Below, in pieces: positions 17,815 to 26,160 of a DNA stretch of 64,000 bases. The notes beneath the pieces are model-generated. The model saw nothing but the letters and a program-made list of their open reading frames with translations. It was not told the DNA's origin and searched no databases. A program made the position numbers and the translations under genes. Within the stretch, counting starts at the first letter, position 1. Every line of letters begins with the position of its first letter. Location of the stretch: contig CAVSDF010000010.1 in NCBI GenBank assembly GCA_963726715.1, positions 372,001 through 436,000 on the forward strand. Reading direction: 5' to 3'. This DNA is from CAVSDF01 sp963726715 (lineage in GTDB: Bacteria; Bacteroidota; Rhodothermia; Rhodothermales; BA12).

Positions 17815-18507
17815 ATGATCCCCTCTCCGCCTCCCGACCTCTGGCCTCTCGACGACTTCGTCGCCGCCGCCAACGACGCCCTCCCTGGCGTGCTGCCCGA
17901 CGCGCCCGTCGTGCGCATCGAGCGGACCGTCACGCCGCGGCTCGTCCGCTACCTGACGACGCAGGGCGTGCTCACGGAGCCGCACAAGGCGGGGCGTGAG
18001 GCGCGCTACGACCGCCGCCACCTGCTCGACCTGCTCGCCGTGCGCCGCCTGATGGCCCTCGGCTACACCGTCGCCGCCATCGGGGCGACGGTGCGCAGCG
18101 GGTCCGACAGCGACGTCGAGGCGATGCTGACGGGCGCCATCGAGGTCACGGCGGCGGCGGACGCGGCGCCGGGAGCGGCGGCCCCTTCGCTGCCCGGCCC
18201 GAGCATGGCGGCGAGCGTAGTGCCGCCGCGCCGCGCGATGTCGACGAACGAGGCGGCGGTGGGCGAGTCGGCGGCGGACTTCCTGCGCGGCCTCGGCGGC
18301 GGCGGAGCGTCCGTCCGGCCCGCGCCGCCCGCTTTCTCCCGCCCGTCGCCGCGCGGCGCCTCGCCCGAGCGGTGGACGCGGGTCGAGATCGCCCGCGGCA
18401 TCGACCTGCACGTCCGCGACGACGCCCACCTCCCGGCCAGCCCCAACGAGCGCGAGCAGATCGCCGCCCGCATCGTGGACGCGCTGCGCCGCCTTTCCCA
18501 TCCCTGA
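17815..18507 (+). CDS. MerR-like HTH regulator
   Basis: 230-aa protein. Residues about 38-100 form a MerR-type winged helix: RIERTVTPRLVRYLTTQGVLTEPHKAGREARYDRRHLLDLLAVRRLMALGYTVAAIG, with the expected R-Y-L in helix 2 and R-Y-D in the wing. The middle is a long Ala/Pro/Ser-rich linker. A separate C-terminal block (WTRVEIARGIDLHVRDDAHLPASPNEREQIAARIVDALRRL) is not a known effector domain to me. The next gene on the same strand is a VWA protein 102 bp away, and the C-terminal block may mediate interaction with it. The start is the ATG right after the dyad-containing promoter. Confidence 0.75.
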   Translation: MIPSPPPDLWPLDDFVAAANDALPGVLPDAPVVRIERTVTPRLVRYLTTQGVLTEPHKAGREARYDRRHLLDLLAVRRLMALGYTVAAIGATVRSGSDSDVEAMLTGAIEVTAAADAAPGAAAPSLPGPSMAASVVPPRRAMSTNEAAVGESAADFLRGLGGGGASVRPAPPAFSRPSPRGASPERWTRVEIARGIDLHVRDDAHLPASPNEREQIAARIVDALRRLSHP

Positions 18508-18609
18508 CCTCCCACCGCTCTCCTCGACCGCCCCGCCGCTGCCGCCCTTCCGGGCCTCCCGGGCGCCCGCCGCCCTCCCTCCTCCGCCGTCTCGACACCC
18601 CGACTGCCC

Positions 18610-19962
18610 ATGTCCAACGCCCCCTCCCCCGCCTCCCTCCCCACGGTCGAGATCCTGACCTGCCGCCCCGCCGTCCGCCGCGGCACCGACACGCTCGTCA
18701 CCGCCGTCGTCCGCATCACCGCGCCCGAGGCGCCCGCGCACGCCGAGCGTCGGCGCATCAACATCGCCTTCGCCATCGACATGTCGGGGTCGATGGGCGG
18801 CGAGAAGATGGAGCACGCGCGGCGCGCGGCGATCCACGCCGTCGACCTGCTCGCCGCGGGCGACCGCGTGGCCGTCGTCGCCTTCGACACCGCCATCGAG
18901 ACCGTCGTGCCCTCGACCGTCGTCGGGGCGCACAACCGGGCGGCCATCGCGGCGGCCATCTCGCGGATCCAGCCGCGCGGCGGCACCGACCTGCACGAGG
19001 GATGGCGCGCGGCGGGCCTCGAAGCGGCGGCGCACCACGACGACGGCGCGCTCAACCGCGTCGTCCTGCTCACCGACGGGCAGGCCAACGCGGGCATCGT
19101 CGACCCGGCCGTCATCGCCGCCCACGTGCGCGAACTGGCCGCGCGGGGCGTCTCGACGAGCGCCTACGGCATCGGGCGCGACTACAACGAGGACCTGCTC
19201 GAATCCGTCGCCGACGCGGGCGACGGCTCGTACGCCTTCATCGCCTCCCCCGACGACCTGCCGGCTCTCTTCGATGCCGAACTCGCCGGTCTCGGCGCCA
19301 CCTTCGCCCGCGGCGTGCGCCTGCGCCTGAGCCGCGCCCGCGGCGTGAGCCTCGACGCCGTGCTGACGGACCTGCCGAGCGCCCGCGGCCTCACGCTCGA
19401 CGACCGCCTCCCCGACCCCGCGGGCGCCGTGCACGGCCTCGGCGGCATCGCGGCCGAGCCCGGGCGGTGGACGTGGAGCCAGCTTCCGAACCTCCTCCAC
19501 GGCCGCTCGCGCGAGGTCGTCGTGCGCCTGCGCGTCGCCGGTGCCGCCTCCGCCCACGCCCGTGGCGACGTGCCCATCGCCGACGCCGTGCTCTCGTGGA
19601 TTCCGAGCGGCAGCGCCCGCCGCGTCGGCGCCGTCCTCGACGTGCTCGCCCTGCCCGCCGTCTCCGCCGCCGAGTACGACGCGATGCACGACGACGCCGA
19701 CGTCACCGCCGCCATCGCGCAGCAGGACGTGGCCCGCGGCGTCCGCGAGGCCGCCCTCGCCGCCGAGCGCGGCGACATCGCGGGCGCGCGCGTCATGCTG
19801 TCACAGGCGCAGTACTCCATGCCGTACTACGCCGGCACCGCCGCCCACGCCGCCGACACCGCCGCCTTCGACCGAACGATGGCCTTCCTCGACGACGGCG
19901 ACGCCGTGTCGAGCGCCAAGGAGGCCAAGATGGCCGCCTACCGCCGCCGCCGCACCGACTGA
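18610..19962 (+). CDS. VWA domain-containing protein
   Basis: 450-aa protein without a signal peptide or membrane span, so probably cytosolic. The VWA domain occupies about residues 50-235. The MIDAS motif D-x-S-x-S appears as DMSGSMGGEKM (about 57), the T-site as RGGTDLHEGW and the D-site as LLTDGQANAG, so metal binding should be intact. Behind it lies a VWFA-associated beta domain and a helical C-terminus (ARGVREAALAAERGDIAGARVMLSQAQ). Similar proteins work in protein-complex assembly or stress signalling with a regulator partner. The adjacent MerR-like gene is the obvious candidate; there is no MoxR ATPase here. Confidence 0.85.
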   Translation: MSNAPSPASLPTVEILTCRPAVRRGTDTLVTAVVRITAPEAPAHAERRRINIAFAIDMSGSMGGEKMEHARRAAIHAVDLLAAGDRVAVVAFDTAIETVVPSTVVGAHNRAAIAAAISRIQPRGGTDLHEGWRAAGLEAAAHHDDGALNRVVLLTDGQANAGIVDPAVIAAHVRELAARGVSTSAYGIGRDYNEDLLESVADAGDGSYAFIASPDDLPALFDAELAGLGATFARGVRLRLSRARGVSLDAVLTDLPSARGLTLDDRLPDPAGAVHGLGGIAAEPGRWTWSQLPNLLHGRSREVVVRLRVAGAASAHARGDVPIADAVLSWIPSGSARRVGAVLDVLALPAVSAAEYDAMHDDADVTAAIAQQDVARGVREAALAAERGDIAGARVMLSQAQYSMPYYAGTAAHAADTAAFDRTMAFLDDGDAVSSAKEAKMAAYRRRRTD

Positions 19963-20065
19963 GCGCGGCGCACCGCCATGCCGCCGCGTGTGGGGCTTCC
20001 CCCTGGGTGCGAGGCGGCAGGCCCGTCCGGTCGTGGGGGCCGGGCGGGCCATTTTCGTACACGGC

Positions 20066-20225
20066 GCCCGCATCCGAACGTTGGGTGACGAGAGGCGATG
20101 CGGCGATGCGTCTGTATGTGCACGCATCGTCACCGGCGGCGGCGCAACCTGTCAGGTGTGGGGACCTGACAGGTTGCGCCGCCGATCCGTCCGGGGCACC
20201 TGTCTGGTCCCAGACCGGATGGGTG
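20066..20225. repeat. Composite three-hairpin repeat A-B-C, copy 2
   Basis: About 160 bp. Palindrome A is eroded (ATGCGGCGATGCGTCTGTAT around 20098-20116). Hairpin B is perfect over 12 bp (20146-20175, AACCTGTCAGGT, loop GTGGGG, ACCTGACAGGTT). Hairpin C at 20197-20225 begins CACCTGTCTGGTC with right arm GACCGGATGGGTG, three mismatches. It ends directly at the promoter box of the HicB gene. Confidence 0.8.
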
Positions 20226-20233
20226 TACCTTCC
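20226..20233 (+). promoter_or_regulatory. Putative -7 box TACCTTCC before hicB-like gene
   Basis: TACCTTCC matches TAnnTT and ends 22 nt before the ATG at 20256. It begins at the base after hairpin C of the composite repeat, so the hairpin would lie over the -35 region. Confidence 0.4.
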
Positions 20234-20255
20234 AGCCGACCCATCTCTCTTCTCC

Positions 20256-20573
20256 ATGCTCCATCACAACGGATACACGGGCCACGTCGAGTTCGACGAC
20301 GAGGCGGGCATCTTCCACGGCGAGGTGCTCGGCCTGCGCGACGTGGTGACGTTCCAGGGCCAGAGCGTCGCCGAGATCGAGGCGGCGTTTCGCGCATCGG
20401 TCGACGACTACCTCGCCTTCTGCGCCGACCGCGGCGAGGCGCGCGAGCGCCCGCTCTCGGGGCGCATCACCGTGCGCGTGGCGCCCGAAGTGCACCGCCG
20501 CGCCGCGGTGCGGGCGCGGAGCGCAGGCAAGAGCCTGAACCAGTGGATCGCCGACGTGATCGAACGGGCGTGA
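20256..20573 (+). CDS. hicB: HicB-family protein, without a HicA partner
   Basis: 105-aa protein. The N-terminal RNase-H-like HicB fold is visible in YTGHVEFDDEAGIFHGEVLGLRDVVTFQGQSVAEIEAAFRASVDDYLAFC. The C-terminus is a ribbon-helix-helix DNA-binding domain (GRITVRVAPEVHRRAAVRARSAGKSLNQWIADVIERA). Canonical type II modules have a roughly 60-aa HicA mRNA interferase next to hicB. None is present: upstream is repeat DNA and downstream is another repeat, then the TonB receptor on the other strand. It is therefore a solitary HicB-like regulator or a remnant module. The start follows the -7 box. Confidence 0.85.
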   Translation: MLHHNGYTGHVEFDDEAGIFHGEVLGLRDVVTFQGQSVAEIEAAFRASVDDYLAFCADRGEARERPLSGRITVRVAPEVHRRAAVRARSAGKSLNQWIADVIERA

Positions 20574-20615
20574 CGGCGCGTGCCCGTGCAGGCATCCGCC
20601 ACCGAGGCCCCGCAC

Positions 20616-20783
20616 CCCGCATCCACACGTTCCGGGGGCGTAGAGACGCATCGGCGATGCGTCTCTACAACGCGCGGCACGGCCACCGAGGGCGTGGAGA
20701 GATATCCGGTGCGGGGACCTGACAGGTCGGCGCGGCTCCGACGTTCGAATGGGGGCACCTGTCTGGTCCCCGACCGGACAGGT
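20616..20783. repeat. Composite three-hairpin repeat A-B-C, copy 3
   Basis: About 168 bp. The flank ATCCACACGTTCCGGGGGC is followed by perfect palindrome A at 20640-20668. Only the right half of B remains (GGTGCGGGGACCTGACAGGT, about 20708-20727). Hairpin C is best preserved here, 20756-20783: ACCTGTCTGGTC, loop CCC, GACCGGACAGGT, 11 of 12 pairing. C is immediately followed by GTATCATC, the word that precedes other genes in this window, but no plus-strand gene follows. Confidence 0.8.
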
Positions 20784-20801
20784 ATCATCACCGCCGCCCC
20801 G

Positions 20802-23290
20802 TCAGAAGCGGACGCGGGCGCGGAGGTTGAAGGTCCGGGGGGTGAGGCGCACCGGCACGCGCGTCCACTTGCCGCCGGAGAAGACCCACTGCGAGGCGAC
20901 CTCGTTGACCATGTCGAAGACGTTGAGCAGCTCGGCCGTCACGTCGAGGCGCGTCGTCTTGCCGAAGCGGATCTCGCGCGTGACGCCCGCGTCGAGGCGC
21001 TTGTAGGCGTCGTAGCGGAAGACGTTGCGGTCGCCGGGCACGAGGAAGGCGCCGCCGGGGTCCTGGCTGCCGCGCACGAGCGGCGTGAACGGGTAGCCGC
21101 TGCCGAGGAGGGCGCGCAGGTGCAGCCGCCACGCCAGGTTGCCGGGCACGTAGTCCTGCACGAACATCGAGAACGTGTGGCGCTGATCGGTCGGGCGCGA
21201 GCGGAGGCCCTCGCTGCGCGTGGTCGCAAACTCCGGACGCACCTCCTCCTTCGCCACGAGGAAGCCGTAGTTGATCCAGCTCTCCAGGCCCGGCACGAAC
21301 TCGCCGCGCAACTGCACGTCGAAGCCGCCGATGTAGCCGTCGGCGTCGTTCTCGCCGCTGTAGCGCACGCGCGTGTTGTCGACGTCGTACGAGACGATGT
21401 TCGAGAGGCGCTTGGCGTAGGCCTCGCCGCGCAGCCACAGGCGCGCTTTCGAGAGGAAGTGCTCGCCACCGGCCACGACCTGCAGGCTGCGCTGCGACCT
21501 CAGATCGCGGTTGATGGCGCGGTCGATGGAACGGGAGAGGCTGTCGGCGGCGAGGTCGCCGCGGAGTTCCTGGTAGGTGGGCGCCTGGTAGTAGAGGCCC
21601 GCGCTGCCGGTGTAGGTCGTCACGCCGCTCGCGCGGTAGCGGAGGGCGAGGCGCGGCGAGACCGTCCACTCGCGCGTCAGGGCGTAGTAGTCGGCGCGGA
21701 GGCCGGCGGTCGCCACGAAGCGTCCGGGCGCCCGCGGCAGCACCTCGAAGGCGTCCTGCGCGTAGAGGCCCGCCTGCATCGAGGTCAGGCGGAGGGCGTC
21801 GTTGAGGTCTTTGGAGACCTCGAGGCCCGTCTCCTGCTTCTGCGCCGCGTACTCCTGCACGCGGTCGTCGAAGACGAGGCGCCGCACCTGCCACCCGGCC
21901 TCGACGGCGTGGCTACCCGCCGCGATGGCGTAGCGGCCCATCCCGGTCAGCGTCTGCACGGCAACGCGGTTGTCCGACGAATCGACGCTCGCGACCGTGC
22001 CGATGATGCTCGTCTGCTGCCCCGTCGCCGGGTCGACCTGCGAGACGTTGGCGTCGCCCTTGACGCTCGTGCGCTCGAACTCCTCGGTGTCGTAGAGGCT
22101 GACCGCGTGCTCGGCGGTCAGACGCCGCCCGAGGCGCGCCGTCGCCCGGAGGCCGCCGAAGGCCGTGTTGAAGCCGTCGCGTTCCGACCCGTTGAAGGTC
22201 GTGTAGAGGCGCTGGATGTTGCTCGGGCGGTCGTCGCTCTGCGAGATGTATCCGAACGTCACCTGCCGCGTGCTCGGGGTCAGGCGGAAGCGGTGCGCGG
22301 CGACGAGGCCGACGCCCTCCACGGTCAGGCGCGGCGACACGGGCAGCGTGAGCGTCATCTGGCCGTCGGTGAAGGCCGGGCTGTACTGGCCCTTGGTATC
22401 CTGCGTGTTGTAGAAACGTCCCGGCTGCGCGTGCCGCACACCCGCCGCCACGCCCAGTTTGCCGATAGCGCCCGCCGCCGTCGCAGCCGCGTCGAGGAGC
22501 GACGAGCTGACGTTGCCGTGCCACGCGGCGCCGGGCGCGGGGGCGGCGTAGCGCACGTCGAGCGCGGAGGCGAGCTTGCCGCCGTAGCGCGCCGGGAAGC
22601 CGCCCGCGTAGAGCGTCAGGCTCTCGGTGAGGTCGGGGTTGAGGATTCCGAGCCCCTCCTGCTCGCCCTGCTTCGGACGGAACGGCAGGTAGACCTCGAA
22701 GCCGTTGAGGAAGATCAGATTCTCGGAGAGGCCGCCGCCGCGCACCGAAAACTGGTTCGACAGCTCGTTGTTGGCCGACACGCCGGGGAGCGCGCGAAGG
22801 GCCTGGAAGGCGCCGCGAAACGGGCCGGGCATGTTCTGCACGTCCTCGGGCCGCATCTCGAACACGCCCGCGCCCGCCGCCTGCCGCCCGACGACCTCGC
22901 ACCTCGGCGCCCTCGACGGCCTCGTCGCTCATCCGCACGTTGAGGAGCGCCGACGCGGTCGCGCCGCACCTCGACCGAGTCGAGGACGGTCCGGTAGCCG
23001 ATCGCCGAGACGCGAAGGCGGTATGTGCCGGTCGGGATGCGCAGCGAGAAGCGCCCGTCGGCGTCGGCGGTGGTGCCGAAGTTGGTGCGCTCGACGACGA
23101 TGTTGGCCCCGGCGACGCCCTCGCCGCCGCGGTCGGTGACGCGCCCGCCGACCTGCCCCCAGCTCTGCGCCGATGCGGCGGGAACGGCGACCGCCGCCGC
23201 GAAGGCGAGCGGAAGCACGGAAAGACGGCGCGCGCGCAGCCACAGGGAAGCGGCTGCGCCGGGGCGCCGCGTCGGGATCATCGCTCGCAT
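20802..23290 (-). CDS. TonB-dependent outer-membrane receptor, two +1 frameshifts near the plug
   Basis: Exported receptor of about 830 residues when corrected. The first frame (start at 23290) gives a signal peptide ending PAASAQ and a carboxypeptidase-regulatory-like domain (GGRVTDRGGEGVAGANIVVERTNFGTTADADGRFSLRIPTGTYRLRVSAIGYRTV). One extra base near 22957 moves the reading to ASALLNVRMSDEAVEGAEV and another near 22899 to VVGRQAAGAGVFEMRPEDV. The plug (QALRALPGVSANNELSNQFSVRGGG) and a beta-barrel then run to the C-terminal phenylalanine (FNLRARVRF). No SusD partner is adjacent, so it is probably not a SusC-type glycan importer; the ligand is unknown. Confidence 0.88.
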
Positions 23291-23486
23291 TGAAAAGACG
23301 GAAGTGAGCCGGGAGGAAACGGCGTAGCGAGGCGGATCGGCGCGGCGGGGACTGTGGAAGAGAAGCAACGTGCAGCCAACGAGGGCGCGCGGCGGGCAGT
23401 TTCGGACGTGCCCGCGGCTCACGGTACGCCCGAGACCGCTCGCCTGCCCACCGGGCGGCGTCGAGCCCACCGGCGCGCCGCCTCCG

Positions 23487-23900
23487 TCAGCGAACCGGCG
23501 CGGCGGTGCTGTCGGGAATGGTGGTGCTCTCGGGCATCGCGGGCAGCATCGGCGAGGCGAGGACGAGGCGCGTCGTATCGGGGAGGCGCTCGAAGCCGCT
23601 GACGCCGCGCCCGTCGGCGGCGAGGACGAAGCGGATCGGTGTGCCGGGCGCGAGGCCGCCGAGGCCGGTCGTGTCGGCGACGGCGAAATCCATCGTCATC
23701 GCCTCCATCAGGTCGGGGACGCGCTCGTGCGAGATCGAAACCGCGCCCTGCGTGGACGCCGGACCGTTGTAGACGCCGCGAACGGTTCGCCCCTCGGGGG
23801 CCGACGAGCAGGCAGCGAGGCCGAGCGAGACCAGTCCACAGAACGCCCGTCCACGGGTAGCGACCAGCCCACGGGCAGCGAGAACAGTGCAGCGAAGCAT
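23487..23900 (-). CDS. CusF-like copper-binding lipoprotein
   Basis: 137-aa exported protein. The start MLRCTVLAARG is followed by a signal ending LGLAAC, a lipobox cysteine. The domain reads GAVSISHERVPDLMEAMTMDFAVADTTGLGGLAPGTPIRFVL, matching the CusF/copper-binding consensus in which H-E-x-I-P and the M-x-A-M-T-M stretch carry the His/Met copper ligands. It probably binds Cu(I) or Ag(I) in the periplasm. It lies 13 bp downstream of the MerC-like gene on the same strand, suggesting a metal-handling operon, but no CusABC pump is nearby. Confidence 0.82.
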   Translation of the reverse strand: MLRCTVLAARGLVATRGRAFCGLVSLGLAACSSAPEGRTVRGVYNGPASTQGAVSISHERVPDLMEAMTMDFAVADTTGLGGLAPGTPIRFVLAADGRGVSGFERLPDTTRLVLASPMLPAMPESTTIPDSTAAPVR

Positions 23901-23913
23901 CGGCGGCGGGCGG

Positions 23914-24387
23914 TCAGGGGGCGGCGTTGGCCTCGTGGCCGCCGTCGTGGGCGGCGTGGTGCGGGAGGACGTGGGCACCGCAGCGGGCGCGCTGCCGGTA
24001 GTTGCGCACGTGCCCGGCGACGAGGAAGACGCTGCCAACCACCGTGAGCGCGGTGTGGAGGATTTCGGCGGCGCCCTCGTCGGCAACGATCTCGTGCGCG
24101 GCGAACGACAGGCCGAGGAGCGCGACGCCTGCTCCGAGGAGCACGAGGACGGCGCGGTCGCGGTGCTCGCGGTAGCCGGGCCACGCCGACGCGAGCGCGA
24201 GCGGGAGGGCGAGGGCGAGCACGACGAGGTGGAAGCCGAGGTGCGCCTCGTGGCCCACCTGCGCCCCGAACGCCGCCGCGCCGACGAGCACGAACGGCGT
24301 CAGCAGGCAATGCACGAGGCACACGACCGACGCCCCGACACCGAGTCGGTCGAGGAGCGAGCGGCGTACGGCGGCAGGCAGGGACAT
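23914..24387 (-). CDS. MerC-domain membrane protein
   Basis: 157-aa integral membrane protein with four hydrophobic segments. The MerC signature is present in the first: LDRLGVGASVVCLVHCLLTPFVLVG, where the cysteine pair C-L-V-H-C is the expected metal-binding motif. The C-terminal tail is His/Cys-rich (RARCGAHVLPHHAAHDGGH), which may bind metal as well. MerC-type proteins move or sense Hg, Cu or other soft metals. The start is the ATG giving MSLPAAVRRSLLDRLG; the longer frame upstream is not membrane-like. Followed closely by the CusF-like gene. Confidence 0.82.
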   Translation of the reverse strand: MSLPAAVRRSLLDRLGVGASVVCLVHCLLTPFVLVGAAAFGAQVGHEAHLGFHLVVLALALPLALASAWPGYREHRDRAVLVLLGAGVALLGLSFAAHEIVADEGAAEILHTALTVVGSVFLVAGHVRNYRQRARCGAHVLPHHAAHDGGHEANAAP

Positions 24388-24493
24388 CGGAATCGGAAGA
24401 ATCGGCGGCACCCGAAGACACGCCTCCGCGCGGCGGTGGATCCGTGAAGTCACCGCCGATGCGGTGCGTCCGCCGACGCCTGCTCCGCGCGCG

Positions 24494-25186
24494 TCACCCG
24501 CCGACCGTCACCGACTGCGTGCCCCACGTGGCCTCGCGGGCGTCGTTGGTGGCGACGACAAGAAGCCCGCCCGACGCCACCTGCGCCTGCCGGAGCGCGT
24601 CGACCATCGCCGCCCCGACGGTGTCGAGCGTTGCCGTCGGTTCGTCGAGCACGAGGAGCGGCGGCGCGGCGACGACGGCGAGGGCGACGCGGACGCGCTG
24701 CCGCAGGCCCGACGAGAAGGTGCCGACGGGGTCGTGGGCGCGCGCGGCGAGGCCGACGGCGTCGAGCGTCGGGGCGATGCGGGCGTGGAGATCGGGGCGC
24801 GCCCGTCCGTCGGCGACGAAGGCGAGGTGCTCGGCGGGCGTCAGGGCGTCGTAGAGGCCGAGGTAGGGCGCGACGAAGCCGGTGGCGAAGGGCCGCGCGT
24901 CGGCATCGAGATCGGCGCCGCCGATGGTGAGGGTGACGGTTCCGGCGCGGGCGTCGAGGAGGCCTGCGAGGACGCGTGCGAGGGTGCTCTTGCCTGCGCC
25001 GTTGAGGCCGACGATGGCGAGCGGCGCGCCGGGCGTCACGTCGAGGTCGAGGCGCCGAAACGTCACGCGCGGCCCGAAGGCGTGGCCGAGGCCCGCCGTC
25101 CGCAGGCGCGGCGCGTCGGCGCGGGGCGGCAGGAGGGCGGCGAAGCGGTCGGGCACGGGGCGTGGTTCGATGGTGGCGGGTGACAC
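24494..25186 (-). CDS. ABC transporter ATPase, CcmA-like
   Basis: About 230-aa ATPase subunit. Walker A GLNGAGKST, signature FSSGLRQRV, Walker B LLVLDEP and the D-loop TATLD are all present. The switch position reads VVATNDA, so the usual histidine is replaced by asparagine. The short single-domain form, the RVLAGLLDARAG segment and the FSSGLRQRV signature resemble the heme exporter subunit CcmA. There is no CcmB/CcmC permease next to it, so the partner is unknown. No ATG exists in a suitable place: GTG at 25186 is chosen, GTG at 25156 is the alternative. Divergent from sodC across a 300-bp, comparatively AT-rich gap in which I see no gene. Confidence 0.75.
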   Translation of the reverse strand: MSPATIEPRPVPDRFAALLPPRADAPRLRTAGLGHAFGPRVTFRRLDLDVTPGAPLAIVGLNGAGKSTLARVLAGLLDARAGTVTLTIGGADLDADARPFATGFVAPYLGLYDALTPAEHLAFVADGRARPDLHARIAPTLDAVGLAARAHDPVGTFSSGLRQRVRVALAVVAAPPLLVLDEPTATLDTVGAAMVDALRQAQVASGGLLVVATNDAREATWGTQSVTVGG

Positions 25187-25443
25187 GCGCAGGAGGGCGG
25201 GCCGTTCGTCGGTGGCTTCGGACGTAGCAACGCGTGGTGTGAGATGCCAATTGGGTTCGATTCCGACAGAATCATTCCCACAAACCCACCAACCCGCAAC
25301 TCGGGCCTGACAGCTCTTCCTCCCGTGTCCTCCGGTTCTGCGTCGTCTGCCGTCCGTCGCGTCCTCCACCCCGCCCTGCATTTCTTCCACCACGGTCACA
25401 CCCTCGCCCCCGGGTCGGCGGTGCAAACGGCGCGGCGGTGCAA

Positions 25444-25451
25444 TACTCTTG
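25444..25451 (+). promoter_or_regulatory. Putative -7 box TACTCTTG before sodC
   Basis: TACTCTTG, one base from TAnnTTTG, ends 35 nt before the ATG at 25487. Confidence 0.4.
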
Positions 25452-25486
25452 CCGCTCCGCCACCCGTCACCCACTTCCCGATCCCG

Positions 25487-26104
25487 ATGAAGCACCTCCT
25501 TCCGCTCGCCCTCTTCGCCCTCGTCGGCACCGCCGCGACCGGCTGCCGCACCGAAGAGTCGCCGACGCCCGACGCTGCCGACACGACCGCGGCGATGGGT
25601 GCCGACACGGCCAACACGACCTACACCGCCGCGCTCGCTGCGCAGGGCGAGTCGGGCGTGAGCGGCCAGGTGACGTTCACGCAGGAGCCGGGCGGCGTCC
25701 GCGTCGTCGCCACCGTGACGGGCCTGACGCCCGGCGACCACGGCTTCCACGTCCACTCGGGCATGAGCTGCGAGGCCGCGCCGACGCCCGAGAGCAACGG
25801 GACGGCCGTCCCGGCAGGCGCCGCCGCCGGTCACTTCGCCGGCACCGACTCGACGCACGGCGCCCCCGACGCCGCGATGCGCCACGACGGCGACCTCGGC
25901 AACATCACCGCCGACGCGAGCGGCGCGGCCACCTACGACCGCCTCGACGCGCGCCTCTCGCTCTCCGGCGACCGCTCGATCGCCGGGCGCGCCGTGATCG
26001 TCCACGAAGGCACCGACGACCTGACGAGCCAGCCCTCCGGCGCGGCGGGCGCGCGCGTCGCCTGCGGCCTCGTGCAGCCCTTCACCCCCGGCGGCGCGAT
26101 GTGA
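25487..26104 (+). CDS. sodC: Cu,Zn superoxide dismutase, lipoprotein
   Basis: 205-aa periplasmic or surface enzyme that dismutates superoxide. The signal ends TAATGC, a lipobox, followed by an acidic Asp/Thr-rich linker. Metal ligands are in place: GFHVHSG (two Cu histidines), AGHF (bridging His), MRHDGDLGN (Zn His and Asp) and AVIVHEGTDD (Cu His). The active-site arginine is in GARVACG, with the conserved disulfide cysteines at SCE and ACG. A strong GC hairpin terminator follows. Neighbouring metal-binding genes suggest a copper or oxidative-stress context. Confidence 0.93.
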   Translation: MKHLLPLALFALVGTAATGCRTEESPTPDAADTTAAMGADTANTTYTAALAAQGESGVSGQVTFTQEPGGVRVVATVTGLTPGDHGFHVHSGMSCEAAPTPESNGTAVPAGAAAGHFAGTDSTHGAPDAAMRHDGDLGNITADASGAATYDRLDARLSLSGDRSIAGRAVIVHEGTDDLTSQPSGAAGARVACGLVQPFTPGGAM

Positions 26105-26124
26105 CCGGCGCACGGCAGCCACCG

Positions 26125-26160
26125 CGGCCCGCTCCCATCCCCGGGGGCGGGCCGTGTTCG
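26125..26160 (+). terminator. Rho-independent-type terminator after sodC
   Basis: CGGCCCGCTCCC (26125-26136) pairs with GGGGGCGGGCCG (26143-26154) with one mismatch around a 6-nt loop, followed by the T-containing TGTTCGTT. The rest of the 330-bp stretch 26105-26434 contains only a promoter box. Confidence 0.6.

Noticed and set aside
20580..22943. Plus-strand 787-codon frame opposite the TonB receptor
   Set aside because: Shadow frame with biased charge; the minus strand encodes a clear receptor barrel.
25236..25266. GGGTTCGATTCC, resembling a tRNA T-arm
   Set aside because: The flanking bases do not form a proper T-stem, and no D-arm, anticodon arm or acceptor stem can be built upstream.
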